This document shows positions 1 to 5,027 of a DNA stretch of 6,106 bases, piece after piece (the stretch's first letter is position 1; each line of letters begins with the position of its first letter). The notes beneath the pieces were generated by a model that was not told the origin of the DNA, made no database searches, and was given only the letters and a program-made list of their open reading frames with translations. Source of the stretch: ANME-2 cluster archaeon (lineage in GTDB: Archaea > Halobacteriota > Methanosarcinia > Methanosarcinales > Methanogasteraceae); contig PIXW01000118.1 in assembly GCA_003601535.1 (NCBI GenBank), positions 1-6,106 of the forward strand, given 5' to 3'. A program made the translations under genes and the position numbers.

Positions 1-285
1 AAGGTCGGCGGGATTGACAAGGACGATCTCGGGCTTGTGAAGATTCGAGACGCCAGAGCGCATGAGACGATGTGCAATCCACTCGGACAGGCGAGGGTCC
101 TGAATAAGGAGCGTACCGATCTGAATATCATTCTCGGACTCTGTATCGGGCATGACATACTATTTACAAAATATTCGGATGCGCCTGTGACCACGCTTGC
201 GGTAAAGGATCGTGTGCTTGCACACAATCCACTGGGTGCGGTGTATTCGGGGTATTATCTGAAGAATGTGTTCGGGATGGAGTAA
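1..285 (+). CDS. DUF1847 family protein, C-terminal part (partial at the window start)
   Basis: This open frame runs from the first base, so the gene starts upstream; 94 residues are visible and it ends at TAA 283-285. The visible part matches what I know of the DUF1847 family (often called putative metal-binding proteins) in anaerobic archaea and bacteria. Recognisable pieces are MCNPLGQA (visible residues 24-31), [17 protein letters not shown] (39-55), [17 protein letters not shown] (61-77) and a final Y-rich helix. Cys25, Cys48 and His51 are candidate ligands or reactive residues. The cysteine-rich N-terminal part typical of the family lies outside the window. A GTG at 37 could be read as a start, but coding similarity continues upstream of it, so it is probably internal. 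Family assignment is by recalled motif; the biochemical function is unknown. The next gene on the same strand begins 71 bases later and seems to have its own promoter. Confidence 0.8.
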   Translation, partial: KVGGIDKDDLGLVKIRDARAHETMCNPLGQARVLNKERTDLNIILGLCIGHDILFTKYSDAPVTTLAVKDRVLAHNPLGAVYSGYYLKNVFGME

Positions 286-301
286 CAGGCAGGTGCAAGA
301 G

Positions 302-311
302 ATTTAATAAT
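302..311 (+). promoter_or_regulatory. Candidate archaeal TATA box for the HTH-like gene
   Basis: ATTTAATAAT lies in the short gap after the DUF1847 gene. An archaeal TATA element here would place transcription start near 331-335, leaving a leader of about 25 bases that contains the GAGGA ribosome binding site. The call rests on sequence and spacing only. Confidence 0.4.
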
Positions 312-344
312 GCGCCGCACAATATCCCTAAACATGATACAAAC

Positions 345-349
345 GAGGA
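345..349 (+). promoter_or_regulatory. Ribosome binding site (GAGGA)
   Basis: GAGGA sits 7 bases before the ATG at 357 and is complementary to the archaeal 16S rRNA 3' end. It fixes the start of the following gene. Confidence 0.6.
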
Positions 350-356
350 AACGGAA

Positions 357-794
357 ATGCTGGAGATCGATGACGAAATAGTCGAACAGATGATCACGTT
401 GCGATCGGGTAACGGTGCCACCGATCAGGCGATCAAAGACGCTATTAGTGCGCTGAACATCAAGACCACACTGACGCTTGATGAAATGGTGACTCTATTT
501 AAATTGTATCACCAGAACTGTAGCGACAGTGAGATTGCAGTATCGCTTGGCGATCGGAAGAAGATGCGCAATGTCGAACGGGCAAGGATCAAGATGGGTC
601 TATTTCGATGGCGGGACTTTGAAACGCCTTTCGACATCAATGAATTCATCCATGCGGTAGATGCTGGCAGGACCGACGCTGAGATTGCAGCAATGTTCAG
701 TGCAGGCCAGTCAACGGTACGCACCTATCGGCAGGTGCTCGACTGGCATGAGGTATATGGTGCGCCAGATATCCCAGTCCCGGTGGATGGATAA
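357..794 (+). CDS. Small protein with repeated helix-turn-helix-like segments, putative DNA-binding
   Basis: A 145-residue soluble protein with no signal peptide or membrane segment, started by ATG 357 behind a GAGGA site. It contains three similar short segments with the pattern [A/C/R]-[T/S]-D-x-x-I: ATDQAIKDAI (residues 21-30), CSDSEIAVSL (55-64) and RTDAEIAAMF (105-114). The last two look like the first helices of helix-turn-helix units. Each is followed by a candidate recognition helix: a basic stretch (67-80, with RKKMRNVERARIK) and GQSTVRTYRQVL (117-128). The segment 87-128 vaguely recalls haloarchaeal 'conditioned medium-induced protein 4', but that is from memory and unproven. I do not recognise a named family with confidence. 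A role in transcription or in binding nucleic acid is inferred only from the HTH-like pattern. It lies between a DUF1847 gene and the SRP RNA gene, about 26 bases upstream of the latter. Confidence 0.8.
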   Translation: MLEIDDEIVEQMITLRSGNGATDQAIKDAISALNIKTTLTLDEMVTLFKLYHQNCSDSEIAVSLGDRKKMRNVERARIKMGLFRWRDFETPFDINEFIHAVDAGRTDAEIAAMFSAGQSTVRTYRQVLDWHEVYGAPDIPVPVDG

Positions 795-803
795 CCTTAT
801 TAG
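795..803 (+). promoter_or_regulatory. Candidate TATA element for the SRP RNA gene
   Basis: CCTTATTAG directly follows the stop codon of the preceding gene and lies about 22-25 bases upstream of the predicted 5' end of the SRP RNA, the usual archaeal TATA distance. The match to the consensus is only moderate, and read-through from the upstream gene is also possible. Confidence 0.35.
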
Positions 804-820
804 GATCGTCCGTGAGATTA

Positions 821-1145
821 GGTGATTGCGGGCTAGCCCGGGTAACTCGACGTCACCTGTAACCCGAAACCGTCGATATGCGGGGGGCGAAGCCAGTGGA
901 AGACGTGTCAAACGCTATTTAAGATCGGATGCCCAACAATGAATCTCCGTCCTGCGGGGATGGCGTTGATAGTTAGGTCTGCCGGAGGGCAGGTTTGCTA
1001 ATCTTTGCTGCGGAAAACGGTTTAGGCCCGGAAGGGAGCGGACAATACCGCAGACGATCATCGCTTGCAGGGTAGCGGGGAGGAGGCGAGTCTCCGAATC
1101 ACTGGATAACGGGCGGATGGCGACCACTGGCGTGCCCGCATCATC
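821..1145 (+). ncRNA. ffs: Signal recognition particle RNA (archaeal 7S / SRP RNA)
   Basis: The gene-free stretch after 794 is an archaeal SRP RNA, the scaffold for SRP19 and SRP54 in targeting of membrane and secreted proteins. Helix 8, the SRP54 site, is seen as AGGCCCGGAAGGGAGC (1024-1039), a CCC/GGG stem with a GGAA tetraloop. It is extended by CTGCGG (1008-1013) pairing with CCGCAG (1048-1053). Helix 6, the SRP19 site, is CTGCC-GGAG-GGCAG (979-992). The 5' domain shows helix 3 (TCGACG 847-852 with CGTCGA 871-876) and the conserved CTGTAACCCGAAACCGTCGATATG stretch in parts. Helix 5 includes GCCAGTGG (892-899) with CCACTGGC (1124-1131) and CCTGC (951-955) with GCAGG (1067-1071). The closing helix 1 pairs TGCGGGC (827-833) with GCCCGCA (1134-1140), and with one bulge extends to 821/1145. 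About 325 bases fits archaeal SRP RNA length. The ends are estimated from pairing. No clear T-run follows it immediately. Confidence 0.93.
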
Positions 1146-1653
1146 GTGTATCAAAAAATAAAAGTATAATCGGCGGTATAAATATCAGTAACAGTACCAT
1201 CTGCATGGAATTCAGATTCAAAAGATAAAAAGAGCTGTTTTTGATTACTACAGCGGTATTTGAGGTACCTGCATAAGCATTACTCAGGATTACTCCGAGA
1301 TAGATACCATAAAATTTTTTTGGATTATTTTGTCCAAGATGAATATCCATTTTTAGGATATAGTAAGCAGTAACCAGAACGATCAACGTCACGCTCATTT
1401 TCACACCAACGAAACCTGCCACACCGAAATTCTGCATGATCCATCTGAGAAGTATATTTGCCTCACCGGCATAACCATGAATGTTTATACATAGAATGGT
1501 ACTCAGCGTATCGTATAATGAGAATAGTAATGCTAAAATAAATAAATATAAATTAATTCTGGATGTTGATAATTGCGGGTATCTGTGATGCAGCGTATTC
1601 CTCGAATCTTCTGATCCGGAGGTATCTGTTCGCGTGGATAGTATATGGGACAT
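1141..1653 (-). CDS. Four-helix integral membrane protein, DUF5658-like
   Basis: A 170-residue protein predicted to have four membrane segments, at about residues 33-55, 78-100, 113-135 and 147-167, after a polar N-terminal tail of about 30 residues. The pattern YDTLSTILCINIHG...GEANILLRW (47-71), followed by a GVKM helix, resembles the DUF5658 type of small membrane proteins, which have a D in the first helix, an E-x-N after it and a K in the second helix. That resemblance is from memory and the function is unknown. I prefer ATG 1653 over ATG 1686: 1653 has GAGATGA (1661-1667) seven bases upstream, and the TATA box at 1696-1706 would start transcription near 1675, inside the longer reading. 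The gene is clearly richer in A+T than its neighbours, with many ATA and AAA codons and long AT tracts, which may reflect hydrophobic composition or horizontal transfer. Its stop codon overlaps the end of the convergent SRP RNA gene. Confidence 0.75.
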   Translation of the reverse strand: MSHILSTRTDTSGSEDSRNTLHHRYPQLSTSRINLYLFILALLFSLYDTLSTILCINIHGYAGEANILLRWIMQNFGVAGFVGVKMSVTLIVLVTAYYILKMDIHLGQNNPKKFYGIYLGVILSNAYAGTSNTAVVIKNSSFYLLNLNSMQMVLLLIFIPPIILLFFDTR

Positions 1654-1660
1654 AGGGCAT

Positions 1661-1667
1661 TCATCTC
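1661..1667 (-). promoter_or_regulatory. Ribosome binding site of the membrane protein gene
   Basis: Read on the minus strand this is GAGATGA, one mismatch from GAGGTGA, and it ends seven bases before ATG 1653. It supports the shorter start over ATG 1686. Confidence 0.5.
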
Positions 1668-1670
1668 GGT

Positions 1671-1687
1671 CATGCAATATATGCATG
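1671..1687. repeat. Perfect 6-bp inverted repeat CATGCA-ATATA-TGCATG
   Basis: CATGCA (1671-1676) and TGCATG (1682-1687) are perfect inverted arms around a 5-base AT spacer. The predicted transcription start of the membrane protein gene (about 1675, minus strand) falls inside it, so an operator is plausible. This is inference from position only. Confidence 0.5.
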
Positions 1688-1728
1688 AATCTATGCTTTT
1701 ATATGGTTGATTGATTGTGATTCATGCA
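1682..1728. repeat. Perfect 10-bp inverted repeat flanking a TATA box
   Basis: TGCATGAATC (1682-1691) and GATTCATGCA (1719-1728) are exact inverted copies separated by 27 bases that contain the TATA element of the minus-strand gene. The left arm shares TGCATG with the smaller palindrome at 1671-1687. Confidence 0.55.
1696..1706 (-). promoter_or_regulatory. TATA box of the membrane protein gene
   Basis: On the minus strand this reads CCATATAAAAG, a good archaeal TATA element. It predicts a start of transcription near 1675 and a leader of about 22 bases before ATG 1653. On the plus strand the same bases read CTTTTATATGG, but no plus-strand gene starts at a matching distance. Confidence 0.55.
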
Positions 1729-1754
1729 GAAATGATGACAGAATCACATCAATC
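1709..1754. repeat. 14-bp inverted repeat with one bulged base
   Basis: GATTGATTGTGATTC (1709-1723) pairs with GAATCACATCAATC (1741-1754) through 14 base pairs with T1715 bulged, leaving a 17-base loop. It lies just upstream of the minus-strand TATA box and in the long upstream region of hdrA. It could be an operator or, if transcribed, a hairpin. Confidence 0.55.
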
Positions 1755-1879
1755 CGTGTAGTAAAACCACCCATCATACTTAAACCCTTCGCTGCATACA
1801 CGTCAGACATACACTTACTGCTCCACCGAAAGAACTTGGAAATCGATCCGAATCCGGTGATAGAACAGGACTGTCATTT

Positions 1880-1892
1880 GAAAAACTTAAAG
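1880..1892 (+). promoter_or_regulatory. Candidate promoter (BRE/TATA-like) of hdrA
   Basis: GAAAAACTTAAAG has an A-rich stretch followed by a TTAAA core about 25 bases before 1913. This would give a very short leader that begins at the GGTGA site. The match is weak and a promoter further upstream is possible. Confidence 0.3.
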
Positions 1893-1914
1893 AACCTGTG
1901 GCATAACAAGTTTG

Positions 1915-1919
1915 GGTGA
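1915..1919 (+). promoter_or_regulatory. Ribosome binding site (GGTGA) deciding the hdrA start
   Basis: GGTGA is complementary to the 16S rRNA 3' end and ends four bases before ATG 1924. An in-frame TTG at 1912 would put this site inside the coding region, so ATG 1924 is the better start. Confidence 0.7.
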
Positions 1920-1923
1920 AAAC

Positions 1924-4200
1924 ATGAGCGGCAAAAATATCGGTGTATATCTCTGTAGATGCGGAGGCAACATCGGCGATGTTGTCGATGTCGAGAAGAT
2001 CGCAGATGAAGTCTCTGGAATGGATGGCGTGACGCTAACAAATGTTCAGGATTACCTGTGCAGCAGCGCAGGGCAGGGTCAGATCAGTGATGACATAACG
2101 AAAGGATTGATCGACCGGGTGGTGATCAGTTCGTGTTCTCCGAAACTCCATCTTGAGACGTTTCGATCTATGGCACAAAAAGCAGGTATCAATCCCCTTC
2201 TCCTTGAGATCACAAACATCCGTGAGCAGTGTTCCTGGGTGCATGAGGATCGCGGCGAGGCTACGAGAAAAGCGATGGGTCTGGTAAAGGGCGCAATCTT
2301 ACGGATGCAGAACCTCGAATCTCTGCAACCAATCACAAAAGATCTGAAAGAGAGTGTGCTGGTCGTCGGCGGTGGCATTGCAGGAATTACGGCTGCGCTT
2401 GAGATGGCGGATGAACGCGAGGTAATCCTCATCGAGAGGGAGCCATACATCGGCGGGCAGATGATCGGGCTTTCAAAGACGTTCCCGACGCTTGATTGCT
2501 CGCAGTGCATTTTAACCCCGAAGATGGTTGCGGTCTTCAACCACCCCAATATTACACTCTACACCCAGACCGAGGTTGCATCGGTCGAGGGAAGCGTGGG
2601 TGATTACAGAGTAACCCTTTGCCGCATGCCCAGGTACGTGGATATCGAGGCGTGTACATCATGCGGCAGATGTGAAGAGAAGTGTCCGGAGGATGCGATC
2701 ACGCTACCGTTTGCGCAGGCGATCCCGCAGGCATACATCATCGATAAGGATCTGTGCATCGAGTGCGGTCTGTGCGAGAAAGTCTGTGCGGCAGGCGCGA
2801 TCAGACTCGATGATGCGCCTGATGAGATCGAGGTAAATGTTGGAGCGATAACGATTGCAACAGGATTTGAGTCGATCGATCCGATGACAATTGAGGAGTA
2901 CAGCTACTGGCATCCTGATGTGATAACAGCAATCGAGTTCGAGGATATGCTCTCTGCGAAGAGCAAGACCGGTATGCGTCTGCAGAAGTCGGATGGGACC
3001 ATGCCGCAGAAGGTTGCGTTTGTTCTCTGTGTCGGATCCCGCGACTTCAACCGCGGGAACAAGCACTGTTCCAGGGTCTGCTGTCCATATTCGCAGAAGC
3101 AGGCGCAGCTCGTTCTGAAGATGAACCCGGATGCGGATGTCACGATCTTCTACATCGATATACGATCGGCAGGAAGACGCATGGAAGAGTTTTACCACCA
3201 CACACAGGAACTTGGAGTGAACTTTGTCAGAGGACGTGTGGCCGAGGTGAATCCGCTTTCTGGTGAGGATGGCGGCAGGCTGCAGGTCCGCTACGAGGAT
3301 ACGTTCCTTGGTGAGATCGGACAGGATGAGTTCGATATGGTCGTTCTCTGCCCCTCGCTTATCCCCTCAAAGGGATCGCGGGAACTTGCGGATTCGCTCG
3401 GGGTTCCTGTGGGAAGCGACGGGTTTATAGAAGAGAAGCATGTCAAGATCGATCCTGTGAATACGCTCAATCCGGGCGTCTTTGTGGCAGGATGTGCCGT
3501 GGGACCAAAGGACATCCACGACTCGGTGACAGAAGCCATCGGTGCTGCGCACAAGATTCACAGGTTCCTTGGGAAGGGAAAGATCTCGATCTCGCCGGAA
3601 AAACCAGTGATATCGGATGCATGTGATGGCTGCGGTGTCTGTGTTGCTGAGTGTCCGTACAGAGCACTGACGATAGCAGACGCGGACCGAAAACCTGTGC
3701 TCGATCCACTATCATGTAATGCGTGCGGGATCTGTGCGGCTGTATGTCCGAACAAAGCGGTTGAGATTGCCAACTATACGCGTGAAGAGTTGAAAGCACA
3801 GGCAGAAGGAATTCTTGACGCAGGAATGGGTGTTATCGTGTACATCGATCCTGCAGCGTATGCGGCTGCTGATCTTGCAGGTGTGAACAGAACACAGTAC
3901 TCGCCTCTTATCCGGTTCATTCAGGTGCCATCGATCCATCTGCTGGATGCTGACATCGTGAGCCATGCATACGAGAACGGCGCTGGCGGCGTGATGCTCA
4001 TCGAGGGTACGACCGATGAGGCGCTCACTTCGAGATCGAAGGATCTGTACAGCCAGCTCAAGAAGGAGACGAAGGCATTCAAGAAGCCGATCCGGTATTC
4101 GCATGTCGAGACCGCACAGTACGAGAAGCTGATGAATCTTCTGAACGTCTTTTCTGAACAGGTGGTGGCGAAGGCTGCGAGGAAAAGGAAGGAAAAGTGA
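1924..4200 (+). CDS. hdrA: HdrA-like iron-sulfur flavoprotein with C-terminal cysteine-free MvhD-like domain
   Basis: This 758-residue cytosolic protein is related to subunit A of CoB-CoM heterodisulfide reductase, the FAD subunit that in methanogens bifurcates electrons between heterodisulfide and ferredoxin. Domains in order: an N-terminal HdrA domain with C11-x-C13, C46, C71 and C103 (EQCSWVH); a FAD-binding domain with GGGIAG (149-154); the HdrA signature DCSQCILTPKM (191-201); two ferredoxin motifs (C244/247/250/254 and C278/281/284/288, the latter followed by Ala rather than the usual Pro); the rest of the flavin domain with CSRVCC (382-387) and AGCAVGPKDIHDS (522-534); two more ferredoxin motifs (C567/570/573/577 and C598/601/604/608); and a tail at about 630-748 that aligns by eye with MvhD (AAADLAG, RFIQVPS, ENGAGGVML) but has no cysteine. 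HdrA-MvhD fusions are known, for example HdrA2 of Methanosarcina. No hdrB, hdrC or hydrogenase gene is next to it, so its partners are unknown. The very end is Lys/Arg-rich. Confidence 0.93.
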   Translation: MSGKNIGVYLCRCGGNIGDVVDVEKIADEVSGMDGVTLTNVQDYLCSSAGQGQISDDITKGLIDRVVISSCSPKLHLETFRSMAQKAGINPLLLEITNIREQCSWVHEDRGEATRKAMGLVKGAILRMQNLESLQPITKDLKESVLVVGGGIAGITAALEMADEREVILIEREPYIGGQMIGLSKTFPTLDCSQCILTPKMVAVFNHPNITLYTQTEVASVEGSVGDYRVTLCRMPRYVDIEACTSCGRCEEKCPEDAITLPFAQAIPQAYIIDKDLCIECGLCEKVCAAGAIRLDDAPDEIEVNVGAITIATGFESIDPMTIEEYSYWHPDVITAIEFEDMLSAKSKTGMRLQKSDGTMPQKVAFVLCVGSRDFNRGNKHCSRVCCPYSQKQAQLVLKMNPDADVTIFYIDIRSAGRRMEEFYHHTQELGVNFVRGRVAEVNPLSGEDGGRLQVRYEDTFLGEIGQDEFDMVVLCPSLIPSKGSRELADSLGVPVGSDGFIEEKHVKIDPVNTLNPGVFVAGCAVGPKDIHDSVTEAIGAAHKIHRFLGKGKISISPEKPVISDACDGCGVCVAECPYRALTIADADRKPVLDPLSCNACGICAAVCPNKAVEIANYTREELKAQAEGILDAGMGVIVYIDPAAYAAADLAGVNRTQYSPLIRFIQVPSIHLLDADIVSHAYENGAGGVMLIEGTTDEALTSRSKDLYSQLKKETKAFKKPIRYSHVETAQYEKLMNLLNVFSEQVVAKAARKRKEK

Positions 4201-4256
4201 AGATCAGAGAAAGCTGTTGGAGTTCATTTCATCGAGTAAACGGACAATTTCGTCAG

Positions 4257-4281
4257 GAAAGATCATTTTATGAAGTCTTTC
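4257..4281. terminator. Hairpin between the convergent hdrA and DUF166 genes
   Basis: GAAAGATCAT (4257-4266) pairs with ATGA-AG-TCTTTC (4270-4281) around a TTT loop, giving ten pairs with a two-base bulge. A pyrimidine-rich stretch (TTTCAAT) follows on the plus strand. Its place 57 bases after the hdrA stop and 34 bases beyond the DUF166 stop fits a shared termination region. The remaining intergenic bases show nothing else. Confidence 0.4.
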
Positions 4282-4314
4282 TTTCAATATCCAGTATTTC
4301 AGCATATACATCTA

Positions 4315-4986
4315 CTACTGATGATCATGCTCTTCACGGTCGAATCGCCCGGCATCTGCCAGCGCATCCTCGACCGCCTTCTTATGGATCGCTGCTGACC
4401 TGTGAATCCCGCCGCGAGTGCCGCGCACAGCACGGCATGGATACTGCTGCACAAGAAGCCCTGCTCTCGCGGGTGCATCCGCAACCGGAGTGCCTGCGAG
4501 CTGCGACGCTGCCCACCATGTCGCACCGCATGGCGAGCCTCTCACAACGCAAACATCTGAGATGACACCACCATTCACACTTATCTTGAACCGGGGTCTT
4601 CCAAGAATCTCTGTGAATTCATCGATGACCGGATCTCCGCAGGGAAGAAGCGAGCAGCAGATCTCATCTGCATGGATGTGTATCTGATATCGATCCCTGA
4701 TCTTCCGGAGTTCATACGTATCGCTTCCTGATACGATGATCGCACCTGCGCCTGACTCTGCCGCGCACGCTGCAAATGCTGGTGTGAGATCCGGATGGAG
4801 CGCAAAGATGATGACCAGATCAGACGATAGATCTGCATTTTCTGTATATGGCGCCGTATCCTCGATAAAATCTGGCAGATATTTGGGAAGAGGGACATCA
4901 ATTACCTCAAAGTCCGTCTTCTCCCTGATCGTCCGGATTGCACGCTGCCCATACCTGCCTCTGGTGACGACTGTGATTGTGATCAT
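4315..4986 (-). CDS. DUF166 family protein, cysteine-rich, typical of methanogens
   Basis: A 223-residue soluble protein that I recognise as DUF166, a family conserved in methanogenic archaea and sometimes labelled thymidylate-synthase-like without firm proof that I know of. Family hallmarks: the start MITITVVTRGRYGQRAI; DLVIIFALHPDL (56-67); an EICCSL motif with C110 and C111; RGSPCGATWWAA (149-160); GLLVQQYPCRA (176-186); and GIHRSAAIHKKA (193-204). The seven cysteines (74, 110, 111, 116, 146, 153, 184), several in conserved motifs, suggest a metal site or thiol chemistry, which is inference. The start at ATG 4986 has no clear ribosome binding site, and only 41 bases separate it from the divergent thiL start, so a leaderless transcript is likely. 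It ends with two consecutive TAG codons (4315-4317 and 4312-4314). The gene converges with hdrA. Family assignment is firm; function is unknown. Confidence 0.88.
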   Translation of the reverse strand: MITITVVTRGRYGQRAIRTIREKTDFEVIDVPLPKYLPDFIEDTAPYTENADLSSDLVIIFALHPDLTPAFAACAAESGAGAIIVSGSDTYELRKIRDRYQIHIHADEICCSLLPCGDPVIDEFTEILGRPRFKISVNGGVISDVCVVRGSPCGATWWAASQLAGTPVADAPARAGLLVQQYPCRAVRGTRGGIHRSAAIHKKAVEDALADAGRFDREEHDHQ

Positions 4987-4996
4987 CGTTGGATGG

Positions 4997-5006
4997 TTTA
5001 TCTGAT
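4997..5006 (+). promoter_or_regulatory. Candidate TATA element for thiL
   Basis: TTTATCTGAT lies about 26 bases before ATG 5028, the distance expected if the thiL transcript begins at or very near its start codon. It sits in the tiny interval between the divergent DUF166 and thiL genes. The match to the consensus is moderate. Confidence 0.35.
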
Positions 5007-5027
5007 ATGATCTTAATTGATGTTACC

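Larger units (their letters stand above)
1755..1923. other. hdrA upstream region without a recognisable gene
   Basis: Together with the palindromes at 1671-1754 this forms a gap of about 270 bases between the divergent membrane protein gene and hdrA. An open frame of 70 codons crosses it (1707-1919), but it shows no family resemblance, has no good start signal and overlaps the promoter palindromes, so I do not call it. Apart from the candidate promoter and ribosome binding site of hdrA near its 3' end I see no structure here. Confidence 0.5.

Noticed and set aside
711..911. Minus-strand open frame of 66 codons
   Set aside because: It spans the end of the HTH-like gene and the 5' part of the SRP RNA, and is best explained as chance.
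915..1154. Minus-strand open frame of 79 codons
   Set aside because: It lies entirely opposite the SRP RNA and overlaps the end of the membrane protein gene. The protein has no recognisable features.
1707..1919. Plus-strand open frame of 70 codons between the membrane protein gene and hdrA
   Set aside because: No family resemblance and no convincing start signal; it covers the promoter palindromes and runs into the hdrA ribosome binding site.
4312..4317. Possible pyrrolysine read-through at the DUF166 TAG stop
   Set aside because: Two TAG codons stand in tandem and the family motifs are complete before them, so this is ordinary termination.
4197..4565. Plus-strand open frame overlapping the hdrA stop codon
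   Set aside because: Most of it is antisense to DUF166, whose conserved motifs prove the minus strand is coding. The overlap with hdrA is accidental.
4717..4736. Imperfect palindrome CGTATCGC...GATACG
   Set aside because: It lies within well-conserved DUF166 coding sequence and is explained by codons; there is no sign of regulatory use.
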